Positions 45,361 to 57,087 of a stretch of DNA of 64,000 nt are shown in pieces; positions within the stretch are counted from its first letter, which is position 1; each line of letters starts with the position of its first letter. The notes under the pieces were generated by a model that was not told the origin of the DNA, searched no databases, and saw nothing but the letters and a program-made list of their open reading frames with translations. Source of the DNA: Adineta steineri (lineage: Eukaryota; Rotifera; Eurotatoria; Adinetida; Adinetidae); the NCBI GenBank assembly GCA_905250115.1, contig CAJNOI010000062.1, positions 449,024-513,023 of the forward strand, in the 5' to 3' direction. Made by a program: the position numbers and the translations under genes.

Positions 45361-47704
45361 GAAGTTCTGCAGATAGTTTTTTAACTTCAGCATAGATTTC
45401 TTTCGATCGAGGATGAGTGCGGTCATGAGCTCGAAATTTCTAAAATAACATAAACTATATTATTTGTGTATGAGTTTATTATAATTGTACACTTACATAG
45501 ATTTCTCCATTAACTACAGTACGTGTGATACCCATTTTTTTCTTTCGACCTGATTTTTGTAATTCATCTCGAATATTCGATGCTTTTTCAATATCACCTG
45601 ATGATGCATAAGTATTTGCAAGAAGAACTGCAGCTGATGTTAAAGAATTTGTTGATTGAGAGAAAAGTTTCTTCATATGGTCGTATGTCTTTTGTGATAA
45701 GCCAGCATTTTTAATATTTCTTGCACCTGATAATAATGCCACTAAAATAAAAATAAAACGTCGATAAGAACTATTTTCATGTAAAATATATAGAAAAGTC
45801 TTTATTTCTAGTTGCAACATCAATTAAATTTATTGAAAGATACGTACTATAAATGACTATTGATGGTAAATGATCATATTCATATTCATCAATTAATTTT
45901 TGTGCTTCTTCAAAAAACGATGCACGGCTAAGACAATCAATCTAAATTGATACAAAATTAATCAATATTCTAGAGGATGTTTTTTCTTTTATACTATAGC
46001 GCTATAAATTTTCTCAGTTTTCATTTGAATACTTTCGAAGATTGAACGAGCTTCTTGAACAAGTCCTGAATGTGAACATGCATTTAAAATACAAACATAT
46101 GTTCCTTCGTCTAGAAATTCTTTTGGCATCTTATAATAAAGTTCAATGGCTTGCATACCCATTCCATTTAAGCCATAACAGCTAACTAATTATTAATAAA
46201 TAATAAAAAGTTTTTTTTAAAGAAAAACAAATAAAACAAACTCATGTTTGTGTATTCGACCTGATTTGGTTGTGAAAGTTTTTCAAAAATCTCTTTTGCA
46301 AGATCCACATGACCAGATTTTCCCTAAATTCAGTTGTATTTCAATAGGAAAATGTCAAAAAAAATCTTATTTGAACATTACCCACATATCAATTAATGCA
46401 TACTGAATTTGATTATTAACAAAAAAACTATTGGGAATCTGTTTAATAATCGATTGAGATAATTCATAATCACCGGTTTGTGATAAAGCTTTTATAACAC
46501 AACGGAAAATAGCTATATTTCCTTCAATATTATCAACATTCATTTTCTTAAATAAATTTAATGTTTTTATTGGATTATTTTCCAGATTAAATCCATTCAT
46601 CATTGCTCCATACATTTCTACAGTTTTATTTGTTGTTTTATCAAACAATGATTCTGCTTGTTTTGAATCACCACATTTCATCAATGCATCTAATAGAGAA
46701 GTATTGATAAAAGAATTTGAGTGAAATGATTTTGGAATTTTGTTTGAAACTTTGTTAACTAAATTTAATGCTTCTGGAGTTTTTAATTGAGCACAAGCAT
46801 TAAACAAGAGAATAATAACAACTTCATTAGAATTTTTAATTTGATTAAAAAGATCGATTGCTTTCTTTGCTTGATTATTTTGAATATAACCCTTCATCAT
46901 TGCTCCATACATGTCTAATGTTTTATTTATTGATTTATCGAATAATGATTCTGCATGTTTAATATCACCACATTTCATTAATGCATCTAAGAGAGCATTT
47001 AAAAGGATCGAATTTGAATGGAATGATTTTGGAATTTCTGAAGAAACTTGTTTCACTAGATTTAACGCTTCTAAAGTTCCTAATTGTGCACAAGTATTAA
47101 AAAGTAGATTTATAATAATTTCATCGGGTTTATCAATTTGATTGAAAAGATCAATTGCTTTACTTGCTTGTTTATTTTTTATATAACCTGAAGACAAAAA
47201 CATATAATTTAATTAAATATAATTCAGAATTTGATAGTTTTCACCTTTCATCATCGCTCCATATATTGTTACATTTTTTTTTGTTGTTGTATTAAATAAT
47301 AATTCAGCAGATGCTATATCATTACACTGCACTATACGAGAGAAGAACATAAAAAATAAATTTTTTCATTCAAACTTACTATAGAGATGAATTAATGATG
47401 TTGTTATATAAAAATCATCTTTTGTACGTGATAAAATAAGATGATGATGAATAGTCTTTCCACGTTCAAGATCTTTTAGATGAGTACATGCTTTTAAAGC
47501 TTGTGTAATGATGTAACTTGAAAATGTTTTAGTATTATTCTTCGTATATTTATCGAATAATTCAAGTGTCTTTTTGAATTGTTTATTATCGTTTAATAGT
47601 TTCATTTGATTACTCAAATGAAAATTAGATTGACTATTAGTTACTGAACGTTTTACAGCAACTACTAGAGATAACGAAGAATATTTTAATAATTTGGTTA
47701 ACAT
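45361..47704 (-). CDS. Plant-type PLS pentatricopeptide-repeat protein, 3' end lost in gap
   Basis: PPR proteins bind organellar RNA, about one base per repeat. The start MLTKLLKYSSLSLVVAVKRSV looks like a mitochondrial targeting peptide. Many repeats of about 31-35 residues follow, e.g. LLDALMKCGDIKHAESLFDKSINKT, MYGAMMKGYIQNNQAKKAIDLFNQI and LFNACAQLKTPEALNLV. This is the P-L-S style of land-plant RNA-editing factors, not of animal PPR proteins. After the repeats come E-like segments (LLANTYASSGDIEKASNIRDELQ), then a PG-box-like ITRTVVNGEIY and KFRAHDRTHPRSKEIYAEVKKL, matching the sequence that leads into a DYW cytidine deaminase domain. Reading runs straight into the 100-N gap, so the deaminase itself is not visible. 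About seven exons with short introns show it is a settled eukaryotic gene. Presence of a DYW domain is inference. Confidence 0.85.
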
Positions 47705-48818
47705 GAGATGATTTGTTGTATCAGTTATTTGTATTAAATATAAATGTTAGAAAAAAAGAAGAAATCAATCGAAACATTTTTCTGTCTATATACCAATATA
47801 TTGGATGTTAATTTGTGACCAACCGAAGTTAATTTAATTGAATAGTACTTAAGGAGGAAGAAGTAATTCTGAAAATAAACAGAAACAAAGATTTGAATAT
47901 GAACTATTCACTATAAACTTCTTAAAACTATAATCGATAGAAATATTTTGAGTTGGTTGTAGAACGCGAAGGATTTGTATCGTTTGATCACTAGTGTCAT
48001 CTTGAGGGTGTGGGTGTTGGTGTTGTCTTTACAACCACATCCGCACCCTAATTATTTTTCTTATACGTAAAGATAATATCGTCTCAACTGAATATACATT
48101 TGATATTACTGTTTGTTTCTCTATATTTCAGAAATATATAAATTTAATATTATCATATTTTTGTTTAAGCATAGTAAATTTAAAATAAGAGTAATCTATC
48201 GATAGAAAACATTAATGAATATTTAAATTTATATGAAATATTTATTGATTATTTAAAAATCTGGTGACATCTTTTATACCTGTTATTTATTTGAATATGA
48301 ATAATCCGATAACAAAACTATATCATTTTCGTGCGAAGAAGATACAAAAATGATCATGTTATTAATCAGCTTTCTTCATGAAATTGATCAAATGAATTTA
48401 AACGACTTGATGAATTCCATTAATGCCGTAGATCTTTGTAAAATTGGTTAAAATCGTAATGAAATCAGACGTGAATTAGAAAAGGAATAAAAAGACAAAA
48501 ATTAATTGCAGATTAAATTAATTAATAAAAGCATTCTGGAACTATTCCTACGCTAGAATTAGATGACTAATGCAGGACAGAAAAATATTTTAAAATTAAG
48601 TCAATATTCTTTCTTTATGTATTTATAATCCGTTTTTTGATAGAAAAAAAACTGTCTTTCACTTATCTCTTGTTTTATCTTCGAAAAGACCTTGATAAAG
48701 AGTCTACCCTATTTTTTTATGAAATCTGAATGATTTCATATAGTTGAATTTATTAGTAGTAAAATTTATTTTTAGAAGATAATCTAAATCGTAAAAAACA
48801 TCTTTGACGTGATTCATA
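47705..48818. other. Divergent intergenic region between PPR and MTHFS genes
   Basis: No gene supported. It contains the telomere-like foldback at 47998-48051; otherwise A/T-rich. Confidence 0.6.
47998..48051. repeat. Telomere-like foldback repeat, intergenic
   Basis: CATCTTGAGGGTGTGGGTGTTGG (47998-48020) faces ACAACCACATCCGCACCCTA (48031-48050) across a short spacer. It has the same CATCTTGAGGG cap as the copies at 7133 and 10748. Confidence 0.8.
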
Positions 48819-49397
48819 ATGGTTCATTCAGCAAAACAACTTCTTCGTCAACAGATTCGTCATGCACTTAAATTAATGTCTAATGAAGAACGTGTTCAAC
48901 AATCAAATATAGTTACAAATTATCTTCTTCATCATCCAAAATATTTATCTTCACATTCAATATCTGTTTATGTTCATATGAATACTGAAGTATCAACACG
49001 TGATATTATACAACATGCATTCAAATCTCATAAACATGTTTTCATTCCACGTTATAGTTCAACATCAATGGATATGGTACGTGTTCATTCATTAGATGAT
49101 CTTGATTCATTACCAATGACAAAATGGAATATACGACAACCATCTTTAGATGATATCGATCGAGAAATAGCAACAACAAATATTGATCTTATTATTGTAC
49201 CTGGTTTAGGATTTTCTCTGGATGGCTGTCGTCTTGGACATGGAAAAGGTTTTTATGATAGATATTTAGATTCATTAAGTAAACATTCTTATACTATTGG
49301 ATTAGCATATCGTCAACAAATTGTTGAAAATAATAGCATACCTATGAATTCAACTGATATTCGTATTCACGAAGTACTTGTTGCTAAAGAAAATTAA
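48819..49397 (+). CDS. MTHFS: 5-formyltetrahydrofolate cyclo-ligase
   Basis: Converts 5-formyl-THF to 5,10-methenyl-THF with ATP, returning stored folate to one-carbon metabolism. The 192-residue single-exon frame has the family's usual length. Marks: N-terminal SAKQLLRQQIRHAL with the basic ATP-contacting residues, VYVHMNTEVSTRDI (family: Y-x-x-x-x-x-E-V-x-T), FIPRY, and the diagnostic GCRLGHGKGFYDRYL followed by IGLAYRQQIV. The start is the first ATG and fits family length. It is convergent with the membrane orphan ending 45 bp downstream. Confidence 0.95.
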   Translation: MVHSAKQLLRQQIRHALKLMSNEERVQQSNIVTNYLLHHPKYLSSHSISVYVHMNTEVSTRDIIQHAFKSHKHVFIPRYSSTSMDMVRVHSLDDLDSLPMTKWNIRQPSLDDIDREIATTNIDLIIVPGLGFSLDGCRLGHGKGFYDRYLDSLSKHSYTIGLAYRQQIVENNSIPMNSTDIRIHEVLVAKEN

Positions 49398-49442
49398 TAA
49401 TTTTTTTTTTATTTATTAAATATGTATTTTTCTTGATTTATA

Positions 49443-50477
49443 TTATGTATTCATTCGGTTAGTGAGTTCATTAATATTAATTAATGCCTGATCTGGACGA
49501 TTTGTACCAGGAGTTGTTGTTGTTAAATCATTTGCTGCCAATACTTGATCTTGAATAGATGGTGATCGCATATTTCGTGGCATTCCATTTGGATCTTGAA
49601 TAATACCATTAAGAACTGCTCGAGGCATTTGCATACGATGAAGATGTTGACCAAAACGATTAACAACATGTTTTTCTTTAAATACTTGTGCTAGACATAT
49701 AATCATCATCATAATAAAAATCATAATACCTTGTGCAATAATAAAAACTGCACTGGGTCCGGCAGCATGACCCTCGACCGCATGTTCATAATCAGCAGAA
49801 GAATTGGCATTAATTACTTGACAAGTAAAGATTTCTCTTATTGTAGCAGGTGATGTTATATTTAATAAGAGAAATAAACAAACATTATGTGGTAATGGTT
49901 GATTAGTTGAATAATTAATAATAAACGATGATCCATTGATACATATCAAAGTTACGGATGCTATTAAGTGATTTTTTATTGGATCTGTAATGAATACTGT
50001 TTGATTAAGAATTGATCCATTTGAAATAGAATACGGAAAAGTAAAAATGACTTGATAAGAAATTGATTCTGAGTGATCCTCTGTTTCACTAGAATCATAT
50101 TCTTCACTATCATCAGAATCGTCTTCATTACCATCACCAGGATCATGTTCATCACTATCATCACGTCCCTGTGATTTAGTGCCCATAGCTATATTCCAAG
50201 ATGAAGTTATTGCTAATAATGCATAATTTTTTCTTTGATTATCAGTAATGATTTTACTTTTTGGTGAATCAATATGCGTCGATTGTGTTAAACATTTACC
50301 CAATGTATCATTTAATATACTTGTAGTATGAACAATAGAGTTTTCGGTCACAGAATGATCATCACGTAACCTAGATAAACGAATTCGTCGATAAGAAAAA
50401 ATTTCACTTCTTTTCATAGACGAAAGTGAATTGATGTGTGCTAGGAACAGACACATGGAAATTACAAAACGCCACAT
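49443..50477 (-). CDS. Single-pass type I membrane orphan (344 aa)
   Basis: Intronless. Signal peptide MWRFVISMCLFLAHINSLSS; an extracellular part with an Asp/Glu/Ser-rich acidic stretch (residues about 105-137) and then a beta-rich-looking segment (YQVIFTFPYS...FITDPIKN...NVCLFLLLNITSP) with several N-x-S/T sites. One transmembrane helix follows (VFIIAQGIMIFIMMMIICLAQVF, about residues 243-265), then a cytoplasmic tail of about 80 residues with a basic juxtamembrane run and TTTTPGTNRPDQ. No family recognised. Length and intact frame argue for a real gene. Confidence 0.75.
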   Translation of the reverse strand: MWRFVISMCLFLAHINSLSSMKRSEIFSYRRIRLSRLRDDHSVTENSIVHTTSILNDTLGKCLTQSTHIDSPKSKIITDNQRKNYALLAITSSWNIAMGTKSQGRDDSDEHDPGDGNEDDSDDSEEYDSSETEDHSESISYQVIFTFPYSISNGSILNQTVFITDPIKNHLIASVTLICINGSSFIINYSTNQPLPHNVCLFLLLNITSPATIREIFTCQVINANSSADYEHAVEGHAAGPSAVFIIAQGIMIFIMMMIICLAQVFKEKHVVNRFGQHLHRMQMPRAVLNGIIQDPNGMPRNMRSPSIQDQVLAANDLTTTTPGTNRPDQALININELTNRMNT

Positions 50478-51362
50478 ATAGTTGCTGTGAATAAGAAATG
50501 TAAGGTACTACGTGTATGTGAATGTCCTATGTGACATTCTTTCTTATATTTTTGATTATCGATTAAATACATTTTTATGATATTATAAGAATGAAAAAGA
50601 AGTATTTTTTATTCAATTATTAATTTATAATAGACATTTAAGTCCTGACTTTTATTTTCATTGAAAATAAAAAATTCCTATCATTCAATCTTAGCAAGTT
50701 AATCGTAGTATTAAATGTGAAATATTCGTTGCGATTATTCTAATATATGTAAAATATTTATATAAATATATTGTTATATCAATAGAGGACACCATCATAT
50801 GGTTAAGCAATATATATAAAAATACTTTGTGTATGTAATGAAAAAAAACAGTAGAGAATAAATAAATGAATGAATGATTATTCTTTGTTTTTTTCTTGCA
50901 TTTCGTAAACACGCCTGTGTATTTAAAAATCGATTTTTATGTCTATTGGAATATACACTTTATTGTGTAATATATAAAAATATAAGAATTACGTATTTTG
51001 ATAATAGAAAAAAAAAATCATAGACTCTGTAAACATTTTATTTAAGTAAGTACAATGACAAACGATTAGAATTTATAAATTATCAGTCTGGAATTTTCAT
51101 GATGTTCAGTGCAAAAAAAAAGTAACAGACTCAGATGGTATATTCAAATGTATACAATAGCGTTCGTTAAGAAGCAATATAAACGATGTTTATGTACGAG
51201 CACGTGTATGATCACGCGTTGAATAGGCAAGGGTAGAACTGAGAGAAGCAAAATGTACTTGATGACTGTAAACGAGCATTTCTTTATATACCCTTGTAAA
51301 AACATCATTTACTTTCTTTTAGATTTATTTCTTCTTCTTGTTAGTTAAATTTCTCATTCAAA
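50478..51362. other. Divergent intergenic region
   Basis: Upstream regions of the membrane orphan and the GT2 gene. No gene or repeat supported. A TTAG acceptor shortly before ATG 51363 suggests a 5' UTR splice or trans-splice site. Confidence 0.45.
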
Positions 51363-52303
51363 ATGAATCAATTAGATGGTCGAAAATTAAAAATCTCGGT
51401 GGTAACACCAAGTCATAATCGATTAGAATATTTAAAAGAAGCTGTTATGTCCGTTTCAGTTAGTTGTCTTGCACCACTTGATATTGAATTTGAACATATT
51501 ATTCATGATTGTGGTTCAACTGATGGAACAAAAGATTATTTTATTGCAAATTTACCACCTCAACGTATTTTTTACATTAAAGATCAAGGTGATAATAAAG
51601 AAGCAACAAAAGATCGACAATGGATTCAAGCAACTGAAGATTTACGTAAAGATGGTAAAGGTGAATTAGCTGATCATGTAACATTCATTCGATCAGAACA
51701 TAAAGTTCCACCAAGTCAAGCACGAAATATTTGTATACAAAAAAGTACTGGACAATTTATTTGTGTTTTAGTAAGTTCAAATCTTTATAAATTAAAATAA
51801 AAATAACATATTGTTTTTAGGATGATGATGATATATTTCTTCAACGTACAATTCATAATTTTGCTCATGCTATTCTACTCAATCCAACAAAGAAATTTTA
51901 TGTTTCGGATTTTCTTCGTGTTAATGAACATCTTCAATATATGCCAAAAGAAGATTATTATGGATGGGTCTATTCATCACCACATGAAATGCTTCAAGCT
52001 ATTTTTGATAGTTGCCATTTTATTCAAGGTAACGTTTGTTTCAGTAAAAAACTTTATGATGAAGTCGGTGGTTATGATGAAAAAGTTGGTATGGCAGAAG
52101 ATCTTGATCTTTATGTAAGATTTCTTATACATGGACATTTAAATGTTTATTTACCAATGATTTCACATTTACATCGTATGCATACTGCAAATTTTTCAAT
52201 TGGATGTGATCGAGATAAACATCATAAGGATTTAACTGATATTTATGGACGTAATAAAGATAGATTAACAAGTATGGGTGTTAAATTAACATTAAGTAAT
52301 TAA
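51363..52303 (+). CDS. Family 2 glycosyltransferase (GT-A fold)
   Basis: Transfers a sugar from a nucleotide-sugar donor; acceptor unknown. Two exons: 51363-51770 and 51821-52303, with a 50-bp GT-AG intron. The N-terminal KISVVTPSHNRLEYLKEAV and HDCGSTDGTKDY are the nucleotide-binding half of GT2. ARNICIQKSTGQFICVL leads into DDDDIF, the metal-binding DxD motif, with the intron exactly before it. GGYDEKVGMAEDLDLYVRF gives the catalytic-base ED region, followed by HLHRMHTANFS. No signal peptide or membrane helix, so a soluble cytosolic enzyme of about 296 residues. The compact single-domain form resembles bacterial GT2 enzymes; bacterial origin is inference. Confidence 0.88.
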
Positions 52304-53120
52304 AAGTAAACAATTAGGTGAAATTTAAAAAAATATTTATATGATCTTATTCGTCTTTCTCAGAGACGTAAAATATTGTTTCATATCCAAGCAGTGTGTG
52401 TGTTTATTTGTATTTGTTGTTCTTATTTTTTTTTAAACAAGCTTTAGGATTATAAAGTTGAATGGTATGATATTTAGTTTAATAAATTATCTTTTATGAT
52501 ATTAACATTGAAACTTGAATTCGCTATATTAAATCCATTGAAAACACTCTATGGTCCTAATTAAAACAGATGTGAAATGTAACACCTACTTATTACACAC
52601 AAGCGTTGTTATTTTACAATCTTTTATCACAGGTGTGGTGTATAATAGTTTTTGCGTACAATGTCTAAAATATAGATTCATATGTGATTCGAAGTAAATA
52701 ATATTTGGACACGCATGAAATATTCGCAGTGAAAATGAATCATATAATATTATCGTTCTAAGTATAGGTATCAAATATATGACAGAAGAAAAAGCATTTA
52801 ATCAGAAAGTTATACACACGAGGTTTTTGTCGTCACTAATTCTTGAATATATTAAGTAATGGTTATACAAATATTGACAATTCTGATGAATAAAAACAAG
52901 TATGGTTTTTAGAATTTCATTGAATGATGAAAAACTTTTTCTTTTCATGGTTTTTTGTAAAAAAAATGATTCACATATTTATTTAAATGTATTATAAACA
53001 TATTTTACAATATAAAAATTTTTTCCTAGAAACGGTTATTTGTATCTTGGTTCTTGCGTATCATAATTTAATAAAAATCTTTGCAACTCAATCCATTTCT
53101 TTTGCTTATTATTGCTATCA
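52304..53120. other. Intergenic region, nothing seen
   Basis: About 0.8 kb of A/T-rich DNA between the convergent GT2 and mini-gene. No ORF, repeat or RNA gene supported. Confidence 0.5.
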
Positions 53121-53388
53121 TTATCCACCTTGTCTGCTATAAGAATAATCATTATATCCATTCTGATTATTTGATGGTGGATTATACTTTAAAAACGAAG
53201 TAAAAATAAAATTTAATAGATATGTTATAGTTACTTACTGTATTATTCGGTGTCGACAAATATCCACATGCTTCTAAATAATTTTTATATATATAGTTCT
53301 ATGAAGAAAATTATTTCATTGACTTACGGCTGTCAACTACATTTGCATCGAATGATCCCGTATTAGCACGATAACCTGGTTGATCCAT
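53121..53388 (-). CDS. 53-aa Asn/Tyr-rich small protein in three coding exons
   Basis: ATG 53386-53388 opens MDQPGYRANTGSFDANVVDS. GTAAGT splices to an exon reading QACGYLSTPNNT, then GTAAGT to YNPPSNNQNGYNDYSYSRQGG-stop (53121-53123). All joins stay in frame with consensus splice sites. An acceptor (TTATTGTAG) just before the ATG and a GTAAGT donor near 53617 predict a 5' UTR exon. The composition resembles cytoplasmic tails of vesicle membrane proteins, but no membrane segment is present. Function unknown; the well-formed splice sites are the main support. Confidence 0.55.
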
Positions 53389-54063
53389 AACTGACAGTAC
53401 TACAATAAATAAAAAATTTCTGATATTAATGACATGTTTGAAATCTTGGTTTTTAATTACAATAAGAAATCTTTCTTCAATTTAAGTAGTGAAATTTATT
53501 TTTCTAACAAAATTAAACTTTAATATCTACATGTCGTGTTATTTTCTGTTCATCATAAATCAAAAACTCGTAAGAATATTATCACTAGTACAAAGAGAAA
53601 AAACCCAGTTAACTTACCTTTGATCTTTGTATGAAAATAATTCACAATGTAGTTTAATTCTCAATCAGCACATCTTTTATATATGTCTATCCTGGTACAT
53701 TCCAACTTGGATTCCAACATAGTGTAATTCAAAAAATGCAATGACTCAGTAGATTCGTCATGCACAGCTTGGTTTTTGCCGTTTAAAACTTTGATAAACG
53801 TCAGAGAAAAAACCCATGTATCATTTTTTCGTTCCTTCCTACGACTCCCTCGTGTACCTGTAGAATTAAATGGTAGTTGGAAAGAAAAAAACAACAGATT
53901 GACTTAAGAAATTCTTCAATGGATAAAATTTTCCAACAAAGATACAAGCTTTCTTTTTCTTTTTATCATATGAATCATTTCAAAATTCTATAATTGTCAT
54001 GAAAACCAAAAAAAACAAAACACATATCACTGCTATACAAGTGAGTTCTGTTCGAATATTAAA
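53389..54063. other. Intergenic / 5' UTR region of the mini-gene
   Basis: Contains the predicted UTR intron (about 53403-53617). A 77-codon open stretch at 53661-53894 (-) has no recognisable features. Confidence 0.45.
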
Positions 54064-55754
54064 CTATTTCGTAATATGAATAATATTTTCATCAATACGA
54101 TTAATATTTAATTGTTTATATTTCGCAAGTAATTCAATATAATAATATTCCGTATCTGAAAAATTATCACGTTGAATTGTAAACGGTTCTATTGTTGTTG
54201 TTTCAATAAATTCATTAAGAACTGAATCTAATTTTATACGAAATTCATCCGATACAGCAATACATGAAAGCATATCATCAATATCAAGTCTAAATAGGAC
54301 AGAAAGAATAGAAATTATTTAATTATTTCAAAAATATTTACTCATTAGATTCTTTTAAAATAAATGTTTCATCAGATTTTTTATTTATTAATAAATCAAA
54401 TGCTTCTTTTAATTTTTCAACTTCATTTAAAATATCTTGATTTTGTGAATCAATAGACATAGCTTTGGCTAAATATTTTTCAGCTTCATTCAATTGATTT
54501 AATGAACGAAGTGAAACACTTGCACGAAATAATGCTTTTAAATTATTTGGTTCAATAACAAGTGCATCACGACATGCACGTAAACATTTTTCAAAATTAT
54601 CCAAACGAAGATAACATTGTGCTAAAATAAATAAGAAAATAAATCTAGAAAGAAATATTTTTCTTCATACCAGAATTAAGATGAAGTTTAAGTAATAATT
54701 GATGATATTGTTCTTCATGTTTACCATCGATAAGTGTTACTTTATTATGTATTAATTGTCGTGCTTTATTATAACTTCGTAATGCACGATCTAATTGACC
54801 ATTGGCATATTCTTCATTACCAGTATTACGTAGTGTCTGTGCTAATCTTATACGTTTAGCAAAATCATCGAGTTGTTGTCTATTAGTTGTATTTTTCATT
54901 AATAATTGTTCATCATATATAATTGCTGATGGTTCATTGGTTATTAAAAGTTCAATAACATAAAGACACCATGCTGATTCAGGTATATGTGGAGCACAAC
55001 CAAGTTCACCATATAATAGATCACTACTAATAATAAATTTTGAACGTTCACGTCTTTGCATTGTACCAACAGCTATATCAATACCAGGCAGAACATCACA
55101 TTTACCTATACGAAATTCTAAATAACGTCGACGTTTAAATGATGTATCAAATGGTTCATCTCGATGTTCGAAATAAGCATAATAATGTAATCGTCTAAAA
55201 AAAATACTAGGTTATTATATTTCATACTCAATTGTTGCATTTAAACAATAAAAAAGTAATGCTAAAGGATCGAATTAATATCATATGCCATTTATAGATT
55301 AATCAGTTTTACTATCAATCGAATGTATTTTTTTTACAAATAACCTTTTTAATCATTAGCTACTGAGTATAAAATATCTGAATCATTGCTTGCTCCGAAG
55401 AAGAAAAATACTTTTATTTTCTAAAAGAATAGCTTACACACAAGCACCAATTGTTGGTTTTTGTCCAATTCCAGTATGAATAATTTCTTTCCAAACACCA
55501 CCTTGTGCATCAGTTTCTAACATGTTTTTATCAGTGATATGTCGTCCATCGATTCCATTAGTTGGAACTATATATTGCATCATTTTTATCTGTTCACTAA
55601 ATGGTAATGTACCATCAATACGCCGTTGTCGATGAAAAGGTTCAATATGAACTGAACGATTATGTTTTGAATTTGGATCATCTTCTTCTTCAATATTATC
55701 GTTCACATCATTATTCTCATCAATATTTAAAGTTTTTAATGATAAAGATTGCAT
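54064..55754 (-). CDS. FKBP6: FKBP6 / Shutdown-like FKBP-TPR co-chaperone
   Basis: An Hsp90 co-chaperone needed for loading piRNAs in animal germ cells. Four exons. The N-terminus MQSLSLKTLNIDENND is acidic. An FKBP-type domain follows (VWKEIIHTGIGQKPTIGACV | RLHYYAYFEHRDEPFDTSF, then ...MQRRERSKFIISSDLLYGELGCAPHIPESAWCLYVIELL). The GELGCAP-x-IP pattern is specific to FKBP6 as against FKBP4/5/8. Active-site aromatics of catalytic FKBPs are largely missing, as in other FKBP6 proteins, so it is probably isomerase-dead. Three TPR motifs follow (AQTLRNTGNEEYANGQLDRALRSYNKA; QCYLRLDNFEKCLRACRDAL; KALFRASVSLRSLNQLNEAEKYL). A C-terminal extension ends NIIHITK. Divergent from CELF across 1.3 kb. Confidence 0.88.
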
Positions 55755-57087
55755 TCAAAGCAAAATCTGAAAAATATTCAAACTATCAAATAGTATCATT
55801 AAAATAAAGCGAATTTTTATATTTATAATGATAGATTAAAGAAGTACATGGTGGAGGGTGATGTATAAGATAGTATAACTGATCCGAGATGATCAAGTAT
55901 GATTGTGTTATTTGATACACAACTCATTATCAACGATATCACTTCAAATAAATTAAATTAGCATTTGTTCGTTATTTCGTTCAAAAACATTTCATATATT
56001 TCCTTATCCAATCATCCTTTTGTATATAATCTCTTTTAACGAATGCACAGGTGTGCTATATTTTCGTTCTGTATTAAGAATAACTACTTGATTTTTTCGA
56101 ATGCTTCATTAGTTTTATCGATTACAAATAAATACGAACAAACCCTACTAACTCATATATATATATTTAAGTCTTAGCTGATAAATAAAACTATGTGAAA
56201 GTTATGTATACTCTATAAAGAACAATATAAGATAGTTGAGATTTTAAACTAAAGTCCCTAGCAATATATCACACGGCGAAATAAATGATTGTACTTATGT
56301 TGAAAAATATTAGAAAAGGTATTTTTGGCATCTATTATAAAACATTATCGGCAAGTGCATGAAATTCTCTAAATAAAACTTCAGATATCTTGCTAGTATC
56401 GCTTGTTATAGAACTGTTTAAATACCCATTTTTTGTATTACAAATTTTTAGATCAATCCAGAATACTTCTTATTGTTTAATCAACTATATTGGAAATTTC
56501 TGAATCTTATGTTTTTCTATAGTTTGTTAGATCTCTACCGTGAATTGCAGTAAAATTTAAGAATTAAACTAAATTCGTGGTTCTTTTTGTAAAAAAAACA
56601 AATTTTAAGTTTTATTTATAATCTAAAACAAACAGAAAAAATTTGACGAGTCAATTGTAACAAGATTTTCTTTCATTAAATCTTAAGTGTTACCGTTGGT
56701 CGGCTCGCTTAAATATTGAATCATATATTAATTTCCTTTCAGCATATAATGACATCTATCATTTCTCTAGGCGACCAGCTTTCTATATATCGGCTGGTGT
56801 TTTGTTCTCATATAGAATAACAAGGTTTGTAAACAGAAATAAACAAAAAATGCAGTTGTTTAGTAATTTGATTTTTTTCCTTCTTATATATAGTAATAAA
56901 ATCATTTACAAAACTTTAATTAATTAAAAGAACAAAAATTCTATTTGAAAAATTTTCTATTTTTTAGTTGTGTTTTTTTTTCGTTGTCTTGTCTTTTTCC
57001 TGCGATGATCGTTATTATTGTTCGTCAATATTCGTTTTCGTCTCGTTTATTAATGTATTTATCTGAACAAATTATCAATCATAACTC
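55755..57087. other. Divergent intergenic region FKBP6-CELF
   Basis: About 1.3 kb, A/T-rich, holding both upstream regions. No gene, repeat or recognisable element. Confidence 0.5.

Noticed and set aside
45210-45426. Open frames reading through the N run
   Set aside because: They are artefacts of translating N; only the part right of 45361 belongs to the PPR gene.
53661-53894. 77-codon minus-strand frame upstream of the mini-gene
   Set aside because: No family features and no splice link into the mini-gene; likely 5' flank.
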